From Tubiluchus corallicola (lineage: Eukaryota; Priapulida; Priapulimorpha; Priapulimorphida; Tubiluchidae), in NCBI GenBank assembly GCA_030141605.1, contig JAQGDQ010000002.1, forward strand, positions 1,532,501 to 1,596,500: DNA of 64,000 nt. The letters run 5' to 3'. The number at the start of each line of letters is the position of its first letter. Positions within the stretch are counted from its first letter, which is position 1. This document shows positions 1 through 14,700 of this stretch, one piece after another. The position numbers were made by a program, and so were the translations under genes. Below the pieces are notes generated by a model that did no database searches, was not told the origin of the DNA, and saw only the letters and a program-made list of their open reading frames with translations.

Positions 1-425
1 ACTAGACCAAGACTTACAAGGATGTTGAATGTTGATTTACTAGTATTAGTTTATTCTTGGTGGAAAAATAAAATTTGTCAAGATGTCTCCGAAATGAGAT
101 AAGGAGGAGCCTTAGCAACGTAGGGGTGTTTACAGTCTACCTCTTTGCTGCACGTTTTAGTTGCAGTTACTAAGATGCTTTCCAGTATTTGATCCGACAA
201 GCAAGACATATATAATAATAGCGAGTAAATCACACTCATGACTTATCTTGGCTTGCTGTCAATTATGTAGCTTGTATAATAACATTTTTCCACACATTTT
301 TCAGGTATGGTATTAGTACCATTTGCAAAAGATTATGAATACAAAGTATTTTCATACTGAAGTATAACTCAAAAATTCATGCAAACATGTTTGCTGGAAT
401 TATCTAAACAACGACAAAAAACAAA

Positions 426-3041
426 ATGATTAGTGGACTGACTGGAAGTGTTTCAGACTTGCTGCAACCAAAAGTTACATCAATACTGATAGTGACTCGC
501 TCGCGGTGGAAATGGAGATTCGGTACTAAAAACCCTTCTCTCACTGTGTGGGAACCGCCTCCAAAAGACTTAGCTCGTTACAGCTTTCCAAAGGAACTGA
601 GAAAAGCTATGGACAAAGAACGCTTAAAAGTTGGTTTTACAGAGCTAAAGAAAGAAATTATCAAATGGAAAGATGAACAAAAAGAAAGAATCCTTTGTGA
701 TCCATTATTAGTGCTGCGTCACCGTGATTATGAATATGTCTGGAAATTTGATTCAAGAGAAAGTTTGGAAAATTGGGTAGTAACGAGCGACAAAGATCAT
801 AAAATTGGTAAAAGTGAAGCAAAACTTGACCTGAGTCCGACAAAAAAGGCTCTGTTTTATGGAACATTAAACTGTGATCCACCTACGGATGGGGTTCACA
901 AAATGTCGGGTTTTACAAATATAAAATGTGTTAGAGCTTATGTGAGTATAGCAGTATTGTATTGTGTAATTTTTAGCTTAACAAGGAAGAACTATGCTGT
1001 ATTTTTATCCGAGAGCACTAGCATCGCCATTTGGTTAAAAGGGTCAAGAACACTGGAGGTTCCTTAGTTTTTCAACTGACAGTGAACTCCTCCTCAAATT
1101 CTTTCTCATAATTATTTAGGTAATCTGGGATACATGTGTCCCTGGGCTTTTAAAAAACTGGGATTCTTTAAGGACCCTATATAGGAGGCAAAATACATAA
1201 CACTGAATAAGTAAAACTATAGTAAGTAGAATCACGAAACTAGCATGGCCCGGGAGCCAAAATGTGAAAATTAGAGCATCCACTTTTAATTTTTGTTAAC
1301 TCACAAACACAAAAGGATAGACACATGTAATTCTCAGGATAGACACCTAGGGCAAATTAGGGCAAGCTGCTTAATCAAACTTAAGTAAACCGCCTTGTAT
1401 CAGATACAGTCATGTGATATTAGTCATGAGCAACGTGCACACTGGGTAGTCACATTTGAGCATAATAATCTGCAAGTATTGACATGAATTAACCACACTC
1501 AACCAGACATGGTTACGGCATTAAGTTCGCAGATTTGGAACAGAAATCATTGGGTTTTCTTACTAGAATTCTATTCTGTTTTAATATATAGACTTAAATA
1601 CCTGTATGCTACACTGGATGGAGTTTTCATACATAATTATATATACATATTATCCATATATCCTCCATATTTACAGACACACACCAGCAGAATTATTATA
1701 ATTCATTAGAAGAGCAGAATACATAGAAAATTTACAAAACTTCTACACTAAGGTCTCACATCATAGCATAAAGAAATTATAATGAATTTGCCTCATCTAA
1801 AAGAAAAGTTTAGTTTTTTAGCTCAATGTTTCTCTAACTTGCTACTTTATTTATTCACTGCTGCATTAAAACAGCAGTCGTCACTAAATTGTTTTAGCGT
1901 GTACTTACTAGCGAGCAACAATCTGATATTTAGTACACTTTTCCTAGATGTTTCTAGAGCTTGATGTCACATTATATGTAGTTTTCAGCTTGTACACGTC
2001 TCTTTCAGAAATCATTTAAAAGAGGTACGACGTTAGACTGGTCCATGTATACTCACCTACTAATGAGGATACGGGGTGACGGTCGATCCTACATGCTCAA
2101 CTTACACACAGCTGGTTACTTTGATGTCAAGTGGCATGACATGTACCAGTATGTGCTTTTTACCAGAGGTGGTCCCTACTGGCAAATTGTCAAGGTTGGT
2201 TGATATTTTGAAACAATGAGTAATAACTGTTTTTAATTGGTGCTATAGGCAACTGTCCATTTGGTTCACATTTTTAGTTAAAACATAATATTTGTGGCTT
2301 TGATCACTACATCTTTTTGGTGGCTACCAATGCTAACTAACTAGTGTAAGAGGGTTACATTATTTTCAAATTTGCAGCTGATATAAATTTTTTGCCAGAT
2401 GCAAAATGCTGTTGTTCTATACCGCTGTAGAATATTCGTAGCCTACATTTATTATGACTATTTTGAGGATGTTTTTGTTTTCTGTGTAAAACTAGCATTT
2501 AATCCTGTCATATTGAACATGAAAAACTCACGTACGTATCGAGTCCTGCATGGGATATTTGGCATTATCAGTAATAATTCAAAATTTTAATCCCTTATTG
2601 ACTTGTCACGAGTGCTTATTAGACTAACGTAAAAAGTGTTTATTCATGTAGTATAGACTATCCCATTTGTTTAATGCCTTACATTCCTGTGGTTGTTTAG
2701 TGTGACTCTTTGTAATATACAGGCTTTGCTAGGATTTTGTCTTCTTGCATTTTTTTTCTATATTAACACTCTTGTTGTAAATTTATTTCTCACAAATAGA
2801 CTTTGGATTTTTTCAGATACCATTTTCTAAGTTTCTTCTATCTTTCAAAGGACGAGTTCAGGACAAGCAGACCCCGATTCCTCTTAACGGCATCACTGCA
2901 TTTGGGATTACACTTATGGACAAAATTCCCGGAAATTTTAGTCTCGAAGTTGACTACATCGGTTTATATTTTGATGCAAATCACACAGAAGAATTTGCTT
3001 ATGAAATGTATAAAACAAAGCCATTTGTGGCTGGTATATAA
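426..3041 (+). CDS. NDUFAF1: Complex I assembly factor NDUFAF1 (CIA30 family), 3 exons
   Basis: Exons 426-941, 2009-2194 and 2817-3041 join in phase 0 and give about 308 aa, close to the usual family length of about 330. The first exon ends at GTGAGT, the second starts after tctttcag and ends at GTTGGT, the third starts after tttttcag and ends with TAA at 3039-3041. Exon 2 encodes RIRGDGRSYMLNL and FTRGGPYW, exon 3 IPFSKF and HTEEFAYE; these are hallmark stretches of the CIA30 domain, which covers roughly residues 120-300. Known role of the family: a mitochondrial chaperone for assembly of the membrane arm of respiratory complex I (MCIA complex). The basic N-terminus could act as a mitochondrial presequence (inference). 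The ATG at 426 is the first in frame. A splice-acceptor-like ttttcag ends at 304, so a 5' noncoding exon is likely. The next gene converges on it. Confidence 0.93.
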
Positions 3042-5705
3042 GTCCCCACAATAGGTTTAATTCATTAAGAAAGTTTTGAATGGTGCAAAAATCCAGAGTG
3101 TGTGTAATAATTGTGGTAAAAAAGGGCTCCTGCGACCTACGTACAAATTCCAGCACAGCTCTTGGTCAGCAGTGCCAGACATCAGTATAATTATGCTGCA
3201 TTTTGCTTAAAAGCTAAAAACTTCATTGCTTTGCTTCGTTACTAACTGTGGTGAATAATGAGACTTTACTAGTGCTGAAAGGAAGGAATGAACTGAGTAA
3301 TTTGTAATGAACTTTTTGTTCAGTGGCCACAGAGTTAAAGCAAAATATTTAACTAGAAATGAAAAAGCTTTTAATATAACAATTTATTATCTTATTTATT
3401 TTGCTATACCAGTGTTTCTTTCAAGTGTAATCAGTATAAACTAATCAGTTATGCAGTTTCTCATCTTTAATGCCAGTCTTATCACAATGCCATTTTTGCC
3501 TTGTCCAGAAACTCCAACTCCAGTTATCTTCATAGGCCAATGTGTATTAATGAATCGGCCTGTTATAATACCTGCTGCTCACAGCACGATGATAAATTTT
3601 GTCACTGCAGTCAAAGTGCTGATGAAATTCCTTTCATCAGTCTCTTGCTATGTGGCTGCTGACCGCCAAATGTCACATTGTCTTTTGAAATTCAAACTCT
3701 TTTCTAAGCGAGATTCAACAAAGCTCGAGCTCTATAACGCTGAGTCTGTGGACTGATACGTGATTGTTCATAAATTGATACACAAAGAATAGTATGTTTA
3801 ATTTTATTATCCAAACATATACATGTATTAAAGAAAATTCAAATATGGTGTTATTGTATACTATCTAGTTACATCTTTAATTCTTGCAAAGATTCCATTT
3901 TACAAATTTACCACTAGTGGTGACAATCAGTTCAGCAGTCAGTATGCATCCATATAAATCGAACATCAACTTGAAAAAATATTCACATGATTCTATTTAT
4001 TTATTTTGCTTTTACTTAGTTAAATGCCCTATAAATTGGAAATATTCATACGATGTGAATATTGAGATCTTTTTGAAGAAGCACCGGTAAAAGTGGCTGC
4101 AAATCTAGTACAAAATTTAGAATTATTCACTGTTAGTTTTATTACAAATGAAAATTTGCTATTTTGTTAAAAAAATGATTCTAACCATTTACCAGTTGCA
4201 AAATAAATAAATAAATATTGAGATGTACAGCAAAACATTATTTTGAATTAAATTGTAAGCCTGTAAATCTCTTTTAGTACAAAAGAAATGCTTGCAGTTA
4301 ACACTTTTACCTACATAACAATAATTAGCACTTAACAGTACAGTTATCAACTAACCAACAATAACTTTATAATAATATTATGCACTTACCAGTTGACAGT
4401 TGTTATAGACATGCCTAAATTTAATGCAAAACTGCACATTTTCGTATTTCTTTCAATGTCGGACATAAGCTTATTACACAGTATTTAATAATGTGATGTT
4501 AACTATTATTAATTTTGTCATTATTTGTTAATTTAGTGTACAAATTTCAGAAACAGGCAAGCTAAACCTTTTTATACCATAAGCACAATACAACTTTCCC
4601 AACATTGAAATAATATACAACCTTTTAAAAAATATAGTAACTATTTAATAATTTTAATACAAATAATGTTGAATAGTTTTTGACTATGAAAACCACACTG
4701 TATACAAAACTACAGTAAGTTTGACTGTCTGAGAATCAAATCTTGTTAGGTTTATGTCAAATTAAATCCTCATTTCAAGTTACTAGTAACTTATTTTATG
4801 CATAATAAATTTTTGACTTGCATTATTACTCAAACCACGCTTTCTTATTAATACAAAGTATTTTGCAAGCAAACAGTGCCACAACTGGATAATTAAAAAA
4901 TTTAAACTGCAGTAGTCTTGTAGTCTTCAATACAAAGTATTTTTCAAGGAAATGTTGATTAGCAATACTGCCTGAATCTTTTGAAACATTTCTGGTTTTG
5001 AGTTAGGCAATTAGGAGATTTTAATGGCAAACTTCAATACAAAATTACCAACTGTGGGAACACAAGAAAATAACCAATACAAGGTCCAGATCGAATACCA
5101 GCTGTGGAAATGTATACATAGATATAATGTGCATGTATATGTATAAGCAAATTTTGTAAACATACTTTGTTAATTGCCAAAAAATGTATGCATCAATTTG
5201 CACATTTTTGTTTACAGCTAGAAGTGGAATGATGGTACTTATTAAAAGTTGCATAACAAACCTATAGGTTAAATTTGTATTAAAGTATTAGTAAGAATTT
5301 ACACAATTAAACTGTATGCCACTCACAACTGCACACAGTGCATGAAAAGTTGTTTGTACAACGTTTGCCTAAAATTTGGCAAAAGTGATGTTTGCATAAC
5401 ACAAGATCTTGGTTGAAAACTTTTCACACATGTGTAACATGGCTTTTCTGTTACAAAAACCGAAACCTGTAGGTATTTGCCAACTAGAATATAGCAGCGC
5501 ACACTATACAGGTACATAATGAATATTCGTGGCAGTAATGTGAAAAAGTTTAACTTCTCAGCTCATCTAGTTTGGCACACTTGCTTGTAAAACAAAAGTT
5601 AGTAGTGCTTGCTCATGGAATTGTGCATTTTAGTTATCATCTGTGAGTCCAAAACAACACCCTTTAGCTTTAAGTCAGTAATGATCCATTCTAAACAAAT
5701 TTTCG
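3042..5705. other. Intergenic spacer between NDUFAF1 and GNPNAT1
   Basis: This AT-rich stretch lies between two convergent genes and should contain both 3' UTRs. A 101-codon open frame at 3451-3756 (+) has no recognisable domain and no clear splice context; it is probably chance or an old repeat. I see no RNA gene or intact mobile element here. Confidence 0.5.
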
Positions 5706-8700
5706 TTAATCGCGAAACCTTTTGTACAAAAAATTTTGATCCGGATCCAAATCGAAGCCACATCGTTGATAAAATTTGTTCAAGTTTGTCTTGCAGTCAA
5801 GGGAGGTCTTGTAACAGCCGACAACATTACTCAGCTTCAACAGAGTCTCAACTAATCTGAAAAATATGAAAAAACATTAATTCTCTATGACAAAACAATA
5901 AAACAATATTAGTATTGTGGCATAAAAACACTCCAATGCCACCATTAATGTTGTTGGTTCTATTCCTTGAATTCTTCATAAAAATACATATAATTGGCCT
6001 AATTTCATTAGCTAGCCTTATTCTAAGCTAGAATACCAATAAATGTAGTTCTAACAGTAAAAACCATGCACATATTGGTGTAAGTGAAACACATCATCAT
6101 GTGTTTTTAATAACATGTCTTTGGGTTTTGACACACGGATACAACAGAGTGGTGTAATGCATGTATGGCTGATCGCTGCAGAACACTATGTTTCAGTTCT
6201 CCACCTTTTTAATTATAATATATACTTTTTATCCAGAAGACGTTGTCAATTCGGTTAGGAATAGTTTAGATGACCACATTAGGTGAGTCGGTGGTGAATG
6301 TGTGTTTCCTACAAGTACACACCCGGTATCACTACAATCGGCAGTAATCAAGGGTTAAAAAACACTTTCATTGTTGCATTGCTGTCCATGGTTGTATTGG
6401 TAATGTATGGGAGAATTTCGCTGGCTGCCTTAAAGCAGGAGCAAAAAATTCACAACCTCTCACAGCAGGAAAACAAACCGAATAATACATTTTGCTAGAA
6501 TTTAACAAATGTAAAAGCTAATCCAGTGGCTCAGTTAGCTTGCAAATTATGCTGTTTTCAGAAGAAGTTTTCATGCTAACAGTGTGGCTGAGTTATGCTA
6601 ATAGTGCAAGTAACCTGGTAACTTATGCAGCACTTAGCAACAAATTTCGCAAGTCTGTACTGGGCTGCATGTAGAGATCACTAAAAAAAATCATTCTCTT
6701 TCACTAGTTATCATAATGCCCAGAACTGTAAACCATTCAAATTTAAAAGTTGTGCTTGTGGCAACAGATTATACTGAACAGTGAATAAGCAAGCAATGCC
6801 ATGTTAATGCTTATTATGGATCATGAATTTATACAGAAATGCATAAACTGCTTTTATTGATTTCTGTGTAACAAGAAACAGCTGAAGGTTTCGCACTTTC
6901 CGGACCATCCTTTGACGAACAAATCACAAGTACAAACAGCACAAATCTCTAAGCATGACTGCACGTATATATACCCTAATTCTATTGTAATTAAGGATGC
7001 TGTCACAGGAAGGCACTGTAAAGCTAAAATAATGTTCTTAGAATTCAATTTTCTTAAAACAGACAATACGATTTAACCTTTTTCAAACGAAACAACTCTA
7101 TAATTTTACTTTACCTATAAAGACTTCAAAAGACACCAACAGTATATACAATTTTTAATACTATTTGTTTTATTTGTTCGTAGGGACTAAAGAAGATCCA
7201 ATTACAAGCAAAGGTATATTCATTATGTGCAGAGTTACTTACAATTTTCCTAGCTGTTTGCCCCGATATGCTGGGTCCACAACCACATCTTCAATCCTAC
7301 CTCTCTGGAATAAAAGTGCATTACATGTATGATGCAGTAACACAGCAGTAAGTCAAACTCCAAACAAGCTTGGTTTGTTTGTTTTCCATCTGTTTTATAA
7401 AAGAATCAACGTTAACTTAGAATGGGAGAATTTGGCTTGGCTACCTTAAACCATGCACTAAGGACTCACAACTCTCACAGTAGGAAAACAAATGGAAAAA
7501 TACATTTCTCAAAACTGGAACAGATGTAAAAGCTAAAAATGTACCTCTATTGTAAACAGAAAAAAGCTTGGTTGCTTTCCAAAATTTTTAAAAACATAAA
7601 AACATATGTCAGTGTTCTGACTGCATGTGTGTTATGAGTATACTTCTGCTTGCTGTATTTTATTATTCTTCCAGTAAATATTTGCAACCACTGTAGGTGT
7701 ACTGTAGGCACCTTACAAAACACTATAGAAAAACTTGTCTGTTCATAATTAAATTTTTAGTTTTTTTCCTAACACATCCACTTTACGCAAGAGCAATAGC
7801 TAAGTGCTAACAGTATGTGCTTGTTCTGTATTGACTGATTACCATTACAGTGAAGTGTATGCCTATATACATAGGTGTACAAGTATAACTATCTGTTCCA
7901 ACTATATATATGTAGTGTGCAAACTGTGCATAATATAGGCAATTTGAAGTAAATAAACGAGCACAAATACGCTGATTATGTCATTACACTTATAGGGAAA
8001 TGTGCTGATCAAGAGGACCTTTAGTTTGGCAAATATAGTCAAGCAACTCTTATACACACATGCACACTGAGAATGCAGCAGAAACTTTGTAAACAGCAAA
8101 GCTGCAACTGTTAGTGAAACACTGTAAAAACAAAAAGCATTTCGATGTGACTGTGAACAAGTCGGATCTGTGCAATGAGAAATAACAAGAGAGTGTACCT
8201 AAACTTCTCAGTAGGATGTATCTGTGCATCTTTTGTGTGGATATTACTCTATTTTATTGGAACTAAGTACCAATCACTTGAGCAGAAAACTTTTACGTGC
8301 TCAGAAATACAAGAACAGCTTCAAGAAGATATACATACAGGTATGCAGTCCATTTTTATAACAATCAGAAGAAATGTTATACATGCTGCCGTGGAGCAAA
8401 AAAATTTATGCATCTTTCAACGCTAGATCTCGAGATCCATGCCACGCCCAGCTGATTGTTATGATCATCATGAATTCAATGGTGGCATGCACGTACTATT
8501 GAAAGACTCATTTAATGATTGACGAAGCAGAAGCAGTGAATGTTGGTGGAGAGGCAAACACAACAATGATCTTATATAAACTCAAATCTATGACAAAGTA
8601 CTTGCAATCTTACTTGCTGAACATTTTTAATATTTTTCAGATAAAGCCTCAAAACAAAAGAAGGTAGTAGTCATTATTACTCGATTCAGAAGTGGTTCAT

Positions 8701-11700
8701 CAGTTACCGGTGCGCTGTTTAACTTCAACCCCACTTGCTTCTATATCTATGAACCGCTACACGGAATTTTCAACCACCTTAACATTTCTCAACCGCTCAC
8801 CATTTTCCCACAGAAGCTTTGGACGGAAAAAGAGTTACAAGAAATAAAAGTGCGAGTTGTTGGAAACGTCTTGAACTGCATGCCTGATGAACTGTATCCA
8901 AACGCACAGCTACCAGCTCAATCTAAAATGATGCTTCATTCTAATGCTATTAAAACACAGATGGCTTGCCGTAACAGGAAGAGCAATTGTGTTGTCACAA
9001 TGACACAACTGATAAATAATAAAACTATACATTACCCTCAGATGTGCAAACATTATCCTTACACAGTTGCAAAAGTGATACGTATGACCATCAGAGAAGC
9101 AAAACAACTCTTCAAAAAGTTCAACTTAAATGTAAAATTACTCCACCTAGTAAGAGACCCAAGAGGCATGTTGCGATCTTGGTACAATTACCAGATAAAT
9201 GATAAGCCTTTACAGAACATAAAATCTGTTTCGCATAAATTATGTCAAAGCTTGCTCGATGATGTAAATCAAGGTAGACATCTTAAGAATAAATATCCCG
9301 ATAAGTACATGATGGTCCGTTATGAAGATATTGCAAGCAAGCCTATAGAACAGATGAAAGAGATCTACAAATATGTTGAATTGCCAGTCTCTAATGAAGT
9401 TGTACAGTGGATTGAAGAAAACGTGTTAGCAGAAAATGCAAGTGATGAGAAATCTCAAGGCAAATTCAGCCTATGGAGAAAAGATTCTAAAGCAACAGCA
9501 GTAAAATGGAAAATTGATATGTCAAAGGAAGTAATTCAAGAAATACAGCAGGCTTGTTCCAAGTTATTAGAGACTTTGAATTATCAAATACTTTAAAATG
9601 CTTAACATGAAGATGAAGCATTGCAGTGATGTAAACTAATAAATGACAAGAATGGCCAGTTTAATATTACTGTTCCTCATAAAAAATATGAAATTCTCAA
9701 AACTGGCAACAATAGAAGCCTGACATTATTATAGTCACAAGTTCTAGCATCAAGTTGGCTTGACCAGACTGCCACATCTACCTGCATCAGGCAACTCTAT
9801 CCACATTAGGTGACTGTCGTATCTGCTATGAACAACAACAATGCTCTCACTAATGTGTACAGTAGCAATTTATGCAAGAAACAAAAGAAAATATACCATA
9901 AGAAAGATATCATTGTATAAATGCAGAAAAAAAGTGTTTTTATTACAGACTTACATCCACTTTTAATCTCCTTTTGACAATTCCATCATCACTAACTTTG
10001 TAAAATCACTGTAAGCAAGTTGCCACACTGAAAAATTTTGTCAGCAGCAAGAGGCCTTAATGAAACTAAGTGACTTGGTTGTACCATCTGTGATGCAAAC
10101 AACTGATTTCGAAGTTGATGCCTATATGCAAAACTGGTGTTTTGTGTTCTGCTCCAGGAATTGCAGGCATGCATAGTGCTGATCCTAGCTGTGCTTCGAG
10201 GGTTTCACAAGTACTCAAAATAGCTAAATATTCATATAAAGAATATCTAACATATTTACTTTACTCACAAGTGGTGTTACCAGAAAACATGATTTCAGTG
10301 GTATGGGCAAAAAGGAAGCAAAACGTAATACGAAATGTCTAGACATTATTGATTACAGTTTTATCATGCTTTCACTTGCAAGTGTAAACTTACTATATTA
10401 AAAAATTAATTTGCAGCACTAATGTATGTATGTTGCTCCTGTTGCTTGTTTTGCTAATGATTGAGTTGGTTTCATCATTCTGCTTCTGCTGACGATGATG
10501 ATGATGACGACAGTGACAATGAGAATAGAGATGAAAAGAAATGTGATGACGACGATGTCTATGACAGTGATAACAATAGCAATTATGATGTTAACGATGC
10601 TGCAGTGCAAATGACAATGAAATTACTGCACAATATATGGCATCCGATTTTTACCACAATTGTTTTTAGAGCTTTCTTAGTATAAAACTAATCCTGTGCA
10701 AAAGGTTGCAAAAATGAGCAAGATGTTTACAAAAAAACCGAATAATACAGCTACACCCATTAGAAGACACTGACTGGCAACTCCGTTATCTATACATAAG
10801 TGGTATGCATGATACAAAACCATGGCAAAAGATATCGTACCTCACAACATGGCGGCATCCAAGATTATCAATGTACTGAGCACCGCTGCATGCAATTATT
10901 TTGTGCAATAGCACTTATTTTCAAAAAAACAAATGTTCCATTCTGTGTATCACACACACCTGGTTGGTCATTAGTATATATCTGCAAATAGTATCTAGTA
11001 ATACTCGCACAAGACCTAAGTATGCCAAAAATTCACAAATTCTGGTCAACTTACTGTTGCACAGGTGTGGATGAATTTGTTCTCGACTGTGAGCGTAGCA
11101 GCACCTGCAATTTTATCTAAGGCCAAATCATGTATCACTATAATATAGTAAGAATTCTCACAGTTCTTCATGGAGTAAAACCGATCTGCAAAAAATTTAC
11201 AAAAAGTAGATTTACTGTTACTGAAGCACATAGTATACATACAGTGGCGTCGTGCCATAGGGCCCCCCCCCCCAATTTTTTAGAAACTGTCAAAGAGAGA
11301 AACATGAGAACTCGACGGCAAACGGTAAGCAAATTTAAATTCCGACTTTTTGACACACAATAGTGGGCCAGCGCTCCATAAATGCGAACAGTATGAGCGT
11401 TTCGGTACAGTAGCCCAATAATATTTTTTATCATTAAAGTTTGTCGCTGAGTTAAATTATTCTGACTGTTAATACGTGCCTGATCAGATGTGTTTACCTG
11501 AGCCAGGATGACCGAGGATGTAGTAAATTTGTTTGCATGTAATCCATTCAGGAGGCAGGCAGGAACAATTAACAAAGCAGCTCGTTGAGTAGCATTAGCG
11601 TCTTTGCACAAAAGACTGTTAGTTAACAAAACGGCTCAGTTAGCACTCGAGCTTCATTCAACAGTGTGTTATAATAGAGAACAAGTGAAATAATAGAGCA

Positions 11701-14700
11701 AAAACAATGCAAACATTGAAGTCATGTTGAGCTAGCCTAGTACCAGAGAGTCAGTTTGTCGAGCTAGCCTAGTACCTGAGAGTCGGTTTGGGAGATACAA
11801 ATTGATGAACCACGGCTCAGCCACCTCCTGATTGGACATTACCGACTCTTTGCTACTCCTTAGCGACTATTTCCCACGAGTTTGCCGCATAAAAGGGTGT
11901 GATTTTGAGCACATTTCATCATTTTTCTCCTGCTAGGAGAATCTCTGCTAGTTTTCGCTGCGAATTTTCTAAAATCATGATTCTATATTTCTTAAACGAT
12001 GTCAAGGCAGTCCAATCTGACTTCATTTTTCAAGTCCAACCGTGTTCCCGACCCAGGTTCTACGGCCACAACACTCATCCCTGTATCCAGCGCGTCTGTA
12101 TCTACTGTAACGTCGATTCCAACAGAACGAATCCAAAAGGATGAGTACATCCGTCGCAGGCCATTGCAGGACATAGTGGATGCATACACAAAGACCAAAA
12201 TGGGAGGAAAATCGAGATCATTTCAGGGTCAGTGGTTCAACGTACGAGTCAGTCACGACTGAGTGACCTGATGATCCTTGCAGTTGAGGCTGAGAAAACA
12301 AAGAATATGGACTTGAAGTCTGTGGTTGAGCTCTTCTGGAGTGATGTTCTGAGTCGGATTCCTGACAGCTAATAAATATTTAATTAAATTTTAATTTTAT
12401 TTTTAATTTTAATTAAGTTTCTGTTGCTATAGCTTTAAGTTAAATGCCAGTTGGGAATAAATAAATCGTTTTTCTTGCACGCAAAATACTGTGTTTGAAT
12501 TCAAAATTATACGTTTTTTAAACAGTTAAGTTCCGCCATTATATACAGTCGGGCCCCCCTAATTTTTTTTTGAGGCACGACGCCCCTGTATACATAAAAA
12601 GTGAAGCAGTATGAAAAAACTTTGACACAAACTGTACAAAAAACAGGCTTTAAAGGGTCTTCAGCAAAAACATAAAAAACTCAGATTCAACAATAATAAG
12701 GCTTATAACAACAGATACTTCTGAAAGTCACACTTTTTGTGTTGAGGGTAGAGTGCACAGCATATATTTGCCGAAAAGTAAGTTGTTGCCTAATTGCTTG
12801 CAAAAGTTGGCTAAAAAAAATTTCAGAACTAAGATTTTATCCAATTACATATTACTGGGACACTTGCACAAACTTAGTCATAAGTCCAAGTCATTTATTT
12901 CACATAATACATTTACAATAGTTTTGTGTACAAAAATATAATGAAGGGGCCTACAACGAACATAATACTATTTATTTTTACTGGTTACAAGAAAAGCCTT
13001 ACACTATGTTTGCCTATATATAAATGTAAATGTGTTGCAGGCAATCAAAAACCAGTCCTTGTTAGATTGTCCTACCCTGCGAAAGTACAAAACAATTTAC
13101 TTGTTAAGAAAGCAATTTCTTGTTAAGAAAACTCTTACTTTCTATGAAACACTGCAAGCATGCTTAAATTAACTGTAAGTTTTCACCAAAGAGCTTCGGT
13201 CAAAGGCTATCCAATAATGTTTTCAAAAAAGATGCTTGGCTGCAGCTGAGAAATTTAGTGAGGATAAACATACTGTTTCATGGATAAAGGGAAAATATGG
13301 GTGAAGGAAACTTTGTTCATTTTCAATGTAAAATTTTATTGTATTTGTTGAGCCCAAGATAAAATTTACAATACACAATTTGCCATCATAAAAATTTGTA
13401 TCTAATTTTGACCAATTTACACAACCGATTTCAAGACTATCATCTTAAGCAGTTCGAAGAATCTTACCTTAGGCAACCTAAAAAAATTACAAACTCATGC
13501 GATCACATAGCTAATGCCACTTGGTCTTTTTATTCAGTGTAAGATAAAGTATATTATACATTATTGAGAAAGATTGAGATTCATTAAACATACCTAAAAA
13601 GCAATCACGTGTTACATCCCCAACCTCTGTTAAATGTGTGAGCAAAGTTAGAAACCCTGTAATATAAAAAATGGTTAGCACATACAAAATTATTATGATG
13701 TAGTTACCTTTAATTTCAAAATTATCAAATGACTTGATGGTAGCATGATTAGACTTTTGAAATCTAATTCAACTTAAATGTTTAGTGTGAAAAGCATTGA
13801 ATTTTCTAGATTAAATAAAACTCTGATAACAATTAGGCTTGTTATCAAGCTTAGAAAGCACAAAAAGCTTGGCCTCACAATTAACACAGGGTATTTGTAT
13901 AACATCTTGCATAGGAAAGTTAGTGCTGGAAATCATAGACAGTCTATTGGAGATCACTTACTGGCCACTTTTAAGATTTTAAATTGGTGCTCTACGTAGA
14001 AGGCACCCCAAAAGTACCGTCAAAGCAAATTAAATCACATTCTGAATGCATCAATAAAACTATACAAAAATGTTCTTTAGATCTGTTTGAGTAATGATTG
14101 GTAGTTCTTAAGTAATGAATTTCATGCAAAACTTCGACTCCTATTTTAGCACACTTCAATGATGTACATCAATGAAAATTTTTTAATATATAATGTTAAA
14201 TGTACAAGTACAGATATAATTTACAAATACATAGTTACAATTATGGAGAAAACTGAATCCCTTGTTCAGTCTAGTTATTCTCGTCTGAGCTATCAGCTTT
14301 ATCAGAAGACGTGACCTCCAAGTCATCCTCGGTTCATTCGCTGTTAATTCTAAATCACCACTTTGTGGGACGAGACTGCTTGAAAGTTGCTCTCCTTCAA
14401 ACCAAATCGGGTTGTAAGTGCCATTGATTAACTGCTACCTGGGTTATCATTTTCTTCTGGGTTATCATCCATGTTATTATGATCTATGGGGGCCCATAAG
14501 TTGGCGACAAAAGATGCATGCTTTGCATGGGGAATTATCTCAGCCTCGCATGGCAAGAGTCCACTTGCATCTATACCACTCAAACTAGTTACTAAGCTGT
14601 TTCCATTGCCCTTAGGTCTTATGTTTGCATGAGCTTGTGCTACCTGCAGTAGTTTAGACTGATTATATCCTTGGTTTCACTATCTTTGGTGTAAAATGAA

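Noticed and set aside
3451-3756. 101-codon plus frame after NDUFAF1
   Set aside because: No family recognised and no promoter or splice evidence; the opposite strand has no alternative exon either.
6230-6290. LINE tail ([15 protein letters not shown] reading) before a GTGAGT
   Set aside because: The match to LINE ends is only 15 residues with no supporting sequence upstream.
13470-13480. Ten-base microexon of GNPNAT1 between tttttttag and GTAAGA (minus strand)
   Set aside because: It would leave exon 4 in the wrong phase, or introduce a stop. The one-base loss in exon 3 explains the data better.
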